Shown: positions 7,492 through 13,973 of the stretch, piece after piece
Numbering within the stretch: position 1 is the first letter of the stretch
Layout: each line of letters begins with the position of its first letter
NCBI RefSeq assembly: GCF_900107815.1
Contig: NZ_FNRK01000002.1
Location: forward strand, 1 to 64,000
DNA from: Eubacterium aggregans
Lineage (GTDB): Bacteria > Bacillota > Clostridia > Eubacteriales > Eubacteriaceae
Direction: 5' to 3'
Length of the DNA: 64,000 bases
Notes under the pieces: model-generated
Told to the model about the DNA's origin: nothing
What the model saw: the letters and a program-made list of their open reading frames with translations, nothing else
Database searches by the model: none
Made by a program: the position numbers and the translations under genes

Positions 7492-7624
7492 CGTAAAGCC
7501 GGAACCCGTCGAAATAAACGAGCAAACCGACGGGACTACAGAAATCCTAATCAATGAGTGCATCATTGAGGTACCGGATGGTTGGGAGTTTGAGCAATAC
7601 AAGCTTCTGATAGATAACAAATAA
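7460..7624 (+). CDS. Small hypothetical prophage protein
   Basis: A 54-residue protein from an ATG at 7460, 5 bases after GGGAGG, overlapping the XkdX-type gene by 32 bases in another frame. It contains a strand-rich core (ILINECIIEVPDGWEFEQY) and no membrane segment. A longer reading from 7406 would have no good ribosome site. The acidic C-terminal segment suggests a small structural or regulatory phage protein. Family not recognised. Confidence 0.55.
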   Translation: MRIAPQMQWSDVKPEPVEINEQTDGTTEILINECIIEVPDGWEFEQYKLLIDNK

Positions 7625-7640
7625 TGGAGGTGATGCCATT

Positions 7641-7997
7641 GTGGCGATGACAATTATGTTTTGGTTGGATGCGCTGGTAAAGATAGCTGGAGCAGTGGTC
7701 ACAGTAACGGCTGCTGTGTCACTGTGCATTGGACCAGTGCGCCGGAGAGTGCTCCAGAAAATAACAAGGGATGATGCGGCACGGGCGGCAATTCGGGCAT
7801 TATTGAGACAGCAGATTATTGATGCGTGCGACAAGGCCAGGGAGCAGGGCGGGATGATTTTTTATCAGCGGGAAAATCTTCATGATATGTTTACTCAGTA
7901 TGAGGCATTGGGCGGCAATCATGGGATTAAAGATATCGTCGATGAGGTGTTGGAGCTTCCGACGGTCAAAATTAAAAAACAGGAGATTGAAAAATGA
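7641..7997 (+). CDS. Membrane-anchored hypothetical protein upstream of the holin
   Basis: 118 residues from GTG at 7641 with GGAGGTGATG upstream. Residues 4-30 form one hydrophobic segment (LVKIAGAVVTVTAAVSLCI), followed by a basic, helical cytoplasmic part (DDAARAAIRALLRQQIIDACDKAREQ) with aromatic residues. The stop overlaps the holin start (ATGA). Such single-span proteins in lysis cassettes often act with the holin, but no specific family is recognised. A lysis-associated membrane protein is the reasonable inference. Confidence 0.6.
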   Translation: MAMTIMFWLDALVKIAGAVVTVTAAVSLCIGPVRRRVLQKITRDDAARAAIRALLRQQIIDACDKAREQGGMIFYQRENLHDMFTQYEALGGNHGIKDIVDEVLELPTVKIKKQEIEK

Positions 7998-8317
7998 ATG
8001 CAAAAAATTATATTACACTGGCACTTTTGGCACTATCAACGGCAAACGGGATTTTAACGGCACTGGGTTACAGCATCTTGCCAATCACGGATGAGCAGCT
8101 GACGGTGGTGGTGACAAGCATCATCCAGGTGATCAGCATCGCGGCCGCCATCTGGCAGAACTTCAACTTTTCAGTTGCGGCTAAGCAAGGCCAGGCTGTG
8201 ACGGATGCCATCAAGGCTGGCAAGGATGTGGATGTGATGATTACCAGCGCTAAAGCGTCAGCGATGGCATCGGAAAATGAAGAGGCTGCTAGTGCGGCGG
8301 CCAGAAAGAGAGGATAG
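7994..8317 (+). CDS. Phage holin
   Basis: 107 residues with two hydrophobic segments (about 5-25, ITLALLALSTANGILTALGY, and 36-57, LTVVVTSIIQVISIAAAIW) and a hydrophilic C-terminal tail rich in Ala, Lys and Glu. Size, topology and position directly before the endolysin fit small phi-LC3/SPP1-type holins, which form membrane lesions that release the lysin. The gene overlaps the previous one by 4 bases and the lysin begins two bases after its stop, so the three form one lysis cassette. Confidence 0.75.
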   Translation: MNAKNYITLALLALSTANGILTALGYSILPITDEQLTVVVTSIIQVISIAAAIWQNFNFSVAAKQGQAVTDAIKAGKDVDVMITSAKASAMASENEEAASAAARKRG

Positions 8318-8319
8318 AT

Positions 8320-9348
8320 ATGGCACTTGATTATTATCAGGTAGTTTTAAGCCGGGGCGACACCGGCGACGATGTCCTGTTTTTGCAGCGCACCTTGCGG
8401 ATGTGCGGCTTTATGGAGCCTGATGACCTCATGGATGGGGATTTGGGCGATCAGACTGTGGCGGGCATCAATGCGGCTGAGGCCTACTTTGGCCAGCCGG
8501 TTGATGGCACCTGTGGTCCAATCTTGTGGCGCAATCTCTATGATTTTGTCCTTAAAATCCAACAGCAACTCAATGTGCTGTTTGCTAAAAACGTGGCAGA
8601 GGATGGCAACATCGGCAGCCATGGCACCGAGACGACCGATGCCCTGGGCGAAGTCCAAGCGGCCAATGGCGGGGAGCCAGACAAGATTTGTGGCCCGTGG
8701 ACAGAGGAGCTACTGGATATGCGCGGATACCTCAAAGGCTGCGGCGACCGAACCGCCAGCGGCGGTCAGGCAAGCACTCCGGTTGCCCCGGGGAATGTGA
8801 CAGCCACTGGAAACCTGTCCAATGTCAGCATCTATCTTTGCGCCGGCCATGGTGGGTCCGACCCTGGGGCCTGTGGGTGTGGATTGGAAGAAAAGGAGCG
8901 GGCCCTTCGGGGAACGCAAATCTTAAAGCAAATTCTCGAGAGCCTAGAGGCAACGGTCTACTTGGGCCGTGATGGAGACTACGACAAGAGTCTCCAGGAG
9001 CGAACCGATGAGGCCAATAAGCTCAAGGTGACGTTGTACGTCTCCTGGCACTTTAACGGGTTTAACGGTGAGGCACACGGCACCGAGGTGCTCTATCATC
9101 CCGACAGTGACGATGGTCCGGCCCTAGCCGCTGCCATCTGCAATCGCATCGTCGAGGCGTGTGGCACGACCAACAGGGGCGCAAAGGCTCAGGATGACCA
9201 TGAGGTCCGGGAGAGCAAAATGACTGCGGTCATCATGGAGCCGTGCTTTATTGATAATGATGGCGATGCGGATCTGATTCGGGACGATGCCGGACTTACC
9301 GTGATGGCCAATGCTATCGCTCTTGGGATTGTTGATTATTGGTGTTAG
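8320..9348 (+). CDS. Endolysin: N-acetylmuramoyl-L-alanine amidase with N-terminal peptidoglycan-binding repeats
   Basis: A 342-residue lysin. Residues about 8-140 hold two peptidoglycan-binding-type repeats (SRGDTGDDVLFLQRTLRMCG and a second diverged copy). Residues about 165-342 are an Amidase_3 zinc amidase: the first His is in CAGHGGSDPG, a metal Glu is in LEEKERAL, the second His is in SWHFNGFNGEAHG, and the catalytic Glu is in MEPCFIDN. It cleaves the bond between MurNAc and L-alanine to lyse the host. There is no signal peptide, so export depends on the holin. An intrinsic terminator follows directly, ending the late operon. Confidence 0.93.
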   Translation: MALDYYQVVLSRGDTGDDVLFLQRTLRMCGFMEPDDLMDGDLGDQTVAGINAAEAYFGQPVDGTCGPILWRNLYDFVLKIQQQLNVLFAKNVAEDGNIGSHGTETTDALGEVQAANGGEPDKICGPWTEELLDMRGYLKGCGDRTASGGQASTPVAPGNVTATGNLSNVSIYLCAGHGGSDPGACGCGLEEKERALRGTQILKQILESLEATVYLGRDGDYDKSLQERTDEANKLKVTLYVSWHFNGFNGEAHGTEVLYHPDSDDGPALAAAICNRIVEACGTTNRGAKAQDDHEVRESKMTAVIMEPCFIDNDGDADLIRDDAGLTVMANAIALGIVDYWC

Positions 9349-9354
9349 TTGATT

Positions 9355-9386
9355 TCCCCCCTGGCTTCGGCTAGGGGATTTTTGAT
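9355..9386 (+). terminator. Intrinsic terminator after the endolysin
   Basis: CCCCTGGC-TTCG-GCTAGGGG forms an 8-bp stem with one G-T pair and a stable TTCG loop, followed by ATTTTTGATTT. It closes the prophage late operon. Confidence 0.85.
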
Positions 9387-9601
9387 TTGCGGCGCAAGAC
9401 AAGATAAAGTTAGATTATCAAAGATGTATAATGCAGTGTATAAATATGTTGCCCTCAATTTTGCCCATTATAAATAAAAACAAATAAAACAGAATTGTAT
9501 AAAATAGCATAAAAATTAAAATAATAGCACAATATATTGTGTAGAAGATAGTAAAAATAGCAAAAACTAAAACATAAGAAATTTGAAATGTAGCGATTTT
9601 A
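9387..9601. other. AT-rich gene-free stretch at the prophage edge
   Basis: No ORF, tRNA or clear repeat is visible. Composition is strongly AT-rich with many short A-tracts, unlike the flanks. It may hold the prophage right boundary, but no att core could be identified because the left end is not in the window. Confidence 0.4.
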
Positions 9602-9642
9602 AAAACCCGGAAAGCCTCATGAATAGGGCATTTCCGGGTTTT
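9602..9642. terminator. Bidirectional intrinsic terminator
   Basis: AAAACCCGGAAA pairs with TTTCCGGGTTTT, extended by GCC/GGC with one bulged base, around a 10-base loop. T-rich on both strands, it can end transcription from the prophage side and from the leftward toxin-antitoxin operon. Confidence 0.85.
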
Positions 9643-9713
9643 ATCATTTTTGACTGCCCCCGGGCATTAAGTTTGTTCAGCTTCTGGACCGATTTCCATT
9701 GGGCTCTCTGTTT

Positions 9714-9944
9714 CTAAGCAATCCGGTCATATTCCAAAACTGTCAATTCACTGGCCAGTGCCTCGGCACGATCCATGAGGGTGTCCAGCTTCTCAGCCAC
9801 TGAAGCGGCGTAGAGGATTTCACCACACTGCTCACACCGCTGGCAGGGTACGTTCTTGATGATGACGATGCAGTTTTTCAAATCTGCAAAATAAGTGGTT
9901 ACCCCGGGTTCCATGGTTCCGTTTTTACAGGTTAAGCATTTCAT
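9714..9944 (-). CDS. YgiT-type zinc finger protein (antitoxin of a type II pair)
   Basis: 76 residues with two Cys pairs, CLTCKNGTM and CQRCEQCGE, forming the zinc finger typical of the N-terminal domain of MqsA/YgiT antitoxins. The C-terminal half is helical. It lacks the full-length MqsA HTH domain, as is usual for the short family members that partner DUF4258 proteins. It begins 1 base after the stop of the upstream DUF4258 gene, so they are co-transcribed toxin first. The expected role is to neutralise that protein. Confidence 0.85.
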   Translation of the reverse strand: MKCLTCKNGTMEPGVTTYFADLKNCIVIIKNVPCQRCEQCGEILYAASVAEKLDTLMDRAEALASELTVLEYDRIA

Positions 9945-9945
9945 G

Positions 9946-10260
9946 TTATTTTTCCTTTCTTTTTTTCATGTCTACATCCCATTTATCGGAGTCGGGATAA
10001 TAGGCCGTTATGACTTTAGCCGTTTTGCCATCGCTTCCAATGACGGTGTGTAACGGCAGCCCAGGGGGCGGAAACCCTAAAACCAGACAGCTGGGATGGG
10101 GGAAGTCCTCGGGATAATCCTCTATGATTTCACCGTTCATTACCGCCTGTCGGATTTGGATGGGCCGAATACCGCGCTGTTTGCATCGTTCGATGACGTG
10201 CTGGGTTAAAAAGACAGCATCTTTCTTATAGAGATTTCTTAATAATTCAATGGTTATCAT
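9946..10260 (-). CDS. DUF4258 domain protein (putative RNase-like toxin)
   Basis: 104 residues with the DUF4258 pattern: an N-terminal His in TQHVIERCKQRGI, the central GEIIEDYPED motif, and a C-terminal strand pair (VIGSDGKTAKVITAYYPDSDKW). The family is related in fold to RelE/BrnT-like toxins and is commonly encoded next to YgiT zinc fingers. I chose the ATG at 10260, with AAGGGG 6 bases upstream, over a longer TTG reading from 10299 that lacks a ribosome site. Toxicity is inferred from the pairing only. Confidence 0.8.
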   Translation of the reverse strand: MITIELLRNLYKKDAVFLTQHVIERCKQRGIRPIQIRQAVMNGEIIEDYPEDFPHPSCLVLGFPPPGLPLHTVIGSDGKTAKVITAYYPDSDKWDVDMKKRKEK

Positions 10261-10347
10261 GGTTACCCCTTCCCTAACTACTTTCTTCCCAGCCGCCAAT
10301 AGGATTATGATGGCCGTCTTTAAATTTTTATCTGGAGGTTTAAAGAT

Positions 10348-10467
10348 ATGAAAAATGGTAATTTCTCACTCGGGGACACCGTCCGAAAACTTGAGGATTT
10401 AATGATCACACAGGACCAACTTAATCTTATTGCGGTTTTCATTTGGCCAAGTGACAAAGGTCATTAA
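10348..10467 (+). CDS. Possible small ORF facing the repressor gene
   Basis: A 39-codon ORF (MKNGNFSLGDTVRKLEDLM, ending IWPSDKGH) with TGGAGG 10 bases before its ATG. It overlaps the 3' end of the convergent repressor gene. It has a real ribosome site but no recognisable family and may be non-functional. Confidence 0.3.
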   Translation: MKNGNFSLGDTVRKLEDLMITQDQLNLIAVFIWPSDKGH

Positions 10468-10804
10468 TCATTTTACGCAAGAATGCCTTATCTTCTTCGG
10501 GCAGTCTAGCGTAGTAGAGGATGATTTTTGCGATGAGGGGATCACTGCCATTACAGAGATCTGCACAGAAGGCCAACATTTCATCGTCTTCAGTCATCAA
10601 AACGAACATTTCACCTTCCCCAGTCCGAAACCACTCCTCATTTATTCGAAATTCAAAGCAGATGGATTTAACAACAGCATCGGAGGGGGTGCGAATATTG
10701 GCTTCATACGTTGCGATTGTATTTCCTTTTACGCCAACTCTCTGCCCCAATTCTTGTTGAGTTAGATTTAATTCTTTGCGGAGTTCTTTTAATCTTTCGT
10801 TCAT
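10439..10804 (-). CDS. XRE-family (Cro/CI-type) transcriptional repressor
   Basis: 121 residues. Residues 1-60 are an XRE helix-turn-helix (LRKELNLTQQELGQRVGVKG, then TIATYEANIRTPSD); residues 61-121 are a short dimerisation tail typical of small phage-like repressors (FRINEEWFRTGEGEMF, then a helical end). I start at the ATG at 10804, preceded by AAAGGAGA, and not at the upstream ATG at 10822. There is no peptidase domain, so induction would not be by LexA-type self-cleavage. A consensus promoter precedes it, and a long palindrome just beyond is its likely operator. Confidence 0.88.
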   Translation of the reverse strand: MNERLKELRKELNLTQQELGQRVGVKGNTIATYEANIRTPSDAVVKSICFEFRINEEWFRTGEGEMFVLMTEDDEMLAFCADLCNGSDPLIAKIILYYARLPEEDKAFLRKMINDLCHLAK

Positions 10805-10822
10805 GTTGTCTCCTTTGCGCAT

Positions 10823-10851
10823 ATTGTATTCTCAAAACTTCACATTGTCAA
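10823..10851 (-). promoter_or_regulatory. Sigma-A promoter for the XRE repressor
   Basis: On the minus strand TTGACA (10851-10846) is separated by 17 bases from TACAAT (10828-10823), close to the ideal sigma-70/A consensus. It points into the repressor gene. Confidence 0.8.
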
Positions 10852-10871
10852 TAAAAAGATTTGAAAAAGCA

Positions 10872-10914
10872 TTGATGGGATTCATTATACGAAGTATAAT
10901 CTTCGCATAATGAA
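10872..10914 (+). promoter_or_regulatory. Rightward promoter embedded in a 14-bp-arm operator palindrome
   Basis: TTGATG (10872-10877) and a perfect TATAAT (10895-10900) are 17 bases apart. The -10 box is flanked by arms TTCATTATACGAAG (10881-10894) and CTTCGCATAATGAA (10901-10914), complementary at 13 of 14 positions. A repressor dimer here would block the promoter completely, as in a phage genetic switch. No lytic gene follows now; the next gene to the right is a sensor kinase, 180 bases on. Confidence 0.75.
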
Positions 10915-11078
10915 GAATTGGTCATGCATTGTGATATTACAATATTGGTTGTAACAGGGAGGGCGCAGCCCCAATAAATTTATAAATTATTTAGAAAAGA
11001 GTGATCATTTCATTAGAATCTCTTGATATAATATAAATATAAAGGCATTTATTTTATGCAGTAATGAGGATTAAAAAA

Positions 11079-12203
11079 ATGACATTAAAACGAAGAATTT
11101 TTTTAACAAATACAATAATGGTATTGGTGTGCTTATGCCTGCTATTGGTTATTGTCGAGATGATGACCGAGCTGTTATTCGAGCATTATCTGGGGATCAG
11201 CATTTCGGCACTCCTCCGTCAGTTAGCCAGTGGAAAATGGGCGGCCTTCATTATGGCCGCCTGTGTTCTGGGGGTTCTGGCAATGATTGGATTGTTAATG
11301 ATCAGCCAGCTGTTCACCAGGCACCTTACCCGGCAGATCATGGCGCCAATGGCCGCTTTGATGGAAGGGGCCGCCCGGATTGATCAGGGCAACATGGAAA
11401 AGCCGATTTTTTACATGGGGGTAAAGGAATTTGAAGCCCTTTGCCAGATGTTTAATACCATGCAGCAGCACCTCCGGGAAGGGATGGAAGAAAAGGAAGC
11501 CAATGAGAAGGCCCGAATCGAGATGGTAACGGGAATATCCCACGATTTACGAACGCCGCTGACCGCAGTAAAGGGCTATCTGAAGGGAATCCTGGATGGG
11601 GTGGCCCATACCCCAGAAAAGCAGTCGGATTACATAAAGGCGGCGTACCACCGGGCCTGCGACATGGAAACCCTTCTGTCAAAGTTCTTTTATTTCTCAA
11701 AACTTCAAACGGGGAAGATGCCCCTTAACATTCAGCCCATAGATGTCGGGGCCTTTCTCAAAGAAACAATGGCGGCGGCAGTACGGAAGCATGGGGCGGT
11801 TACTCTGACCTGTACTATTCCAGAGGAACGGATTACCCTGAGGCTCGACCCAGAGCAAATGACACGTATTTTAGAAAACCTCATCACCAACAGCTTAGCC
11901 CATGGCAAGGTCCATTCTCTGGGCATTACCCTAGGGCTTAAATCCCTGGGGGACAAGGCGGTGATAACGGTTCGGGATAACGGAGTGGGGATGCCGGCAG
12001 AAAAGCTCCCCCATGTGTTTGAGCAATTTTACCGGGGAGATGCGGCCCGAAGCAATAGCGTGGAAAACAATGGCCTGGGCCTGTATATTGTAAAAACCCT
12101 GGTGGAAGGCCAAGGGGGAAGGGTTTATGCGGACGTCGAGGACGGTTTTGGCGTGGGCATGGTGTTTCCCATGGATCAAGAAGGGATGGAGGATGAAAAA
12201 TAA
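11079..12203 (+). CDS. Two-component sensor histidine kinase
   Basis: About 374 residues. Two membrane segments lie near residues 7-30 and 48-75 with a short extracytoplasmic loop, followed by a HAMP-like linker (RQIMAPMAALMEGA), HisKA with the phospho-acceptor His in GISHDLRTPLTAVKGY, and HATPase motifs (NLITNSLAHG, DNGVGMP, NGLGLYIV). The ATG at 11079 has GAGG 9 bases upstream; an in-frame ATG at 11064 lacks a site. The kinase overlaps its response regulator by one base. The short sensor loop resembles kinases that detect envelope stress or antimicrobials inside the membrane; the ligand is unknown. A TATAAT at 11027-11032 may be its -10 box. Confidence 0.9.
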   Translation: MTLKRRIFLTNTIMVLVCLCLLLVIVEMMTELLFEHYLGISISALLRQLASGKWAAFIMAACVLGVLAMIGLLMISQLFTRHLTRQIMAPMAALMEGAARIDQGNMEKPIFYMGVKEFEALCQMFNTMQQHLREGMEEKEANEKARIEMVTGISHDLRTPLTAVKGYLKGILDGVAHTPEKQSDYIKAAYHRACDMETLLSKFFYFSKLQTGKMPLNIQPIDVGAFLKETMAAAVRKHGAVTLTCTIPEERITLRLDPEQMTRILENLITNSLAHGKVHSLGITLGLKSLGDKAVITVRDNGVGMPAEKLPHVFEQFYRGDAARSNSVENNGLGLYIVKTLVEGQGGRVYADVEDGFGVGMVFPMDQEGMEDEK

Positions 12204-12889
12204 TGCGGATTCTTATTGTAGAGGATGACCCGGATATCGCCAGACTGGAGCAGGATTACCTTGAAATGAATGATTACGAGATTGACATCTGCTATGATGG
12301 CAGCCTCGTCATGGGGACTTTGGCTGGAAATCATTACGATTTAATTCTTTTAGATGTCATGCTGCCGGGGAAAGACGGCTTTCAATTGTGTCGGGAAATC
12401 CGGGAGGTTTTTGAAACACCACTTTTGATGGTAACAGCCAGAACGGAATCGGTGGATAAGATCAGGGGCCTTGGGCTGGGGGCCGACGACTATATCGTCA
12501 AACCCTTTGATCCGGCGGAGCTGGTCGCCCGGGTCAAGGCCCACTTGAAACGCTATGCCCGGCTGACCGGAGAAGGAAAGCCCGATAAGGAGAGCATCGA
12601 CATCGGCGATTTACGCATTTTCCCCAAAAGCTGGAAAGTGTATCGGGGGGATAAAGAAATCAAATTGCCTAATCGGGAATTTGAACTTCTGCGATATTTA
12701 GCCCAAAACCCCAACATCGTTTTTACAAAGGCCCAGCTCTTTGAGGCGGTATGGGGGTACGATTATCTGGGGGATGATGCCACGGTCACCGTCCATATCA
12801 ATCGGATCCGGGAAAAAATAGAACAGGATAGTAAGAACCCTAAGGTGATCGAAACCATCTGGGGTGCAGGGTATCGTCTCAATCTATAG
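12203..12889 (+). CDS. OmpR-family response regulator
   Basis: 228 residues. Receiver domain (1-115): acidic pocket in VEDDPDIA, phospho-acceptor Asp in LILLDVMLPGKDG, conserved Lys in DDYIVKPFDP. Winged-helix DNA-binding domain (about 128-226) ends VHINRIREKIE and GAGYRLNL. It is translationally coupled to the kinase before it (TAATG) and would bind direct repeats upstream of its targets. The next gene, a DUF368 transporter, is a possible target because it follows after 90 bases in the same direction. Confidence 0.93.
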   Translation: MRILIVEDDPDIARLEQDYLEMNDYEIDICYDGSLVMGTLAGNHYDLILLDVMLPGKDGFQLCREIREVFETPLLMVTARTESVDKIRGLGLGADDYIVKPFDPAELVARVKAHLKRYARLTGEGKPDKESIDIGDLRIFPKSWKVYRGDKEIKLPNREFELLRYLAQNPNIVFTKAQLFEAVWGYDYLGDDATVTVHINRIREKIEQDSKNPKVIETIWGAGYRLNL

Positions 12890-12935
12890 AATCTGTTTAG
12901 ATTCCGTTTATAAAAGAATAATAATGGGTTCATAG

Positions 12936-12978
12936 ACCTTCTGTATACTGGTGTTAACCAGAGTACAGGAGGTTTTTT
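12936..12978 (+). terminator. Terminator-like hairpin that buries the next gene's ribosome site
   Basis: ACCTTCTGTA (12936-12945) pairs with TACAGGAGGT (12964-12973), and CTGGT pairs with ACCAG inside it, around a GTTA loop; T6 follows. The right arm contains AGGAGG, the ribosome site of the DUF368 gene at 12980. It can therefore act both as terminator of the two-component operon and as a switch on expression of the next gene. Confidence 0.75.
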
Positions 12979-12979
12979 A

Positions 12980-13876
12980 ATGCTAAAGAATTTTAAAATT
13001 GGTGTTGGTGGTTTTTTAATGGCGGCAGCGGATAGCGTTCCGGGGGTTTCAGGTGGGACGATTGCCTTCGTATTAGGCTTTTATGAAACCTTTATTGATT
13101 CATTAAATGCTTTAATCGGTCATCGTTTTGGGGAACGGCGGCAGGCGCTCATCTGGCTGGGAAAACTTGGCCTTGGATGGGTCCTGGGGATGGGGATTTT
13201 CTCCACCATCATAACGCGTGTCCTGGAGACGTCCCCCTATACTGTCTTCTCCCTTTTTCTGGGATTCACAGTCTTTGCCATCCCCCTTGTGGTTAAGGAG
13301 GAATGGAAGAGTATCAATGGACATTGGGGTTATGCTCTCTTTATCCCCCTGGGGGCATTATTGGTTTATGGGGTGACGTGGATTGGGCCTGGGACAGTGG
13401 TAAATTTAGACCATATTGATGTTCTCGTGGCCCTCTATCTTTTCGTTGCGGCGGCAGTCGCCATCTGTGCCATGGTGCTGCCTGGTATTTCCGGATCGAC
13501 CCTTTTATTAATTATGGGTGTCTACACCCCAATTATCACCGCTGTACGAAATTTATTCCATTTGGATTTTTCAGCACTTCCCATATTGATTATTTTTGGA
13601 ATAGGGGTGCTGGTCGGCCTGGGAACAACAGTAAAACTTGTGGCAGCGGGAATGAAGCACCATCGCCTGGCAATGGTTTTCTTTATCATTGGACTGATGA
13701 TCGGCTCTCTTTTTGCCATTGTGCAGGGACCAACTGCCCTGGCGCTTCCCCGGGCGGCCCTGTCAATGGGCACCTTTAGTGGGGGATGGTTTTTAATCGG
13801 AGGGGCAATTCTAGGTGTTTTAAGCGCCGCACGATATTGGATGGAAAGCCAGGATAGGGCCAGATCACAAGCCTGA
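12980..13876 (+). CDS. DUF368 membrane protein, PopT-type undecaprenyl-phosphate translocase
   Basis: 298 residues, about eight membrane segments and no signal peptide. Two related motifs, VPGVSGGTIAF (about 22-32) and LPGISGSTLLL (about 165-175), mark the inverted-repeat architecture of the DUF368 family. DUF368 proteins were identified as undecaprenyl-phosphate flippases (PopT), which return the lipid carrier to the cytoplasmic face for cell-wall synthesis. The ATG follows AGGAGG by 7 bases, but that site is inside the hairpin upstream. Its position after a two-component system suggests control by cell-wall stress. Confidence 0.85.
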   Translation: MLKNFKIGVGGFLMAAADSVPGVSGGTIAFVLGFYETFIDSLNALIGHRFGERRQALIWLGKLGLGWVLGMGIFSTIITRVLETSPYTVFSLFLGFTVFAIPLVVKEEWKSINGHWGYALFIPLGALLVYGVTWIGPGTVVNLDHIDVLVALYLFVAAAVAICAMVLPGISGSTLLLIMGVYTPIITAVRNLFHLDFSALPILIIFGIGVLVGLGTTVKLVAAGMKHHRLAMVFFIIGLMIGSLFAIVQGPTALALPRAALSMGTFSGGWFLIGGAILGVLSAARYWMESQDRARSQA

Positions 13877-13917
13877 GACGATCCTTAACTTTCGACAATT
13901 CCACCCATTTGACTATG

Positions 13918-13944
13918 GTTCCCTAAAGAAGGGGAACATATAAT
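13918..13944 (+). promoter_or_regulatory. Possible promoter/operator for oleate hydratase
   Basis: GTTCCC (13918-13923) and GGGAAC (13932-13937) form an inverted repeat directly before TATAAT (13939-13944). TTGACT at 13909 is 24 bases from the -10, too far for a standard promoter. An activator-dependent promoter is possible. Confidence 0.35.
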
Positions 13945-13973
13945 AAGGGCAGATAATACGAAAGGATGACACG

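Noticed and set aside
10300-10347. Longer start for the DUF4258 gene and other ORFs here
   Set aside because: No ribosome site upstream of the TTG at 10299; the ATG at 10260 has a good one.
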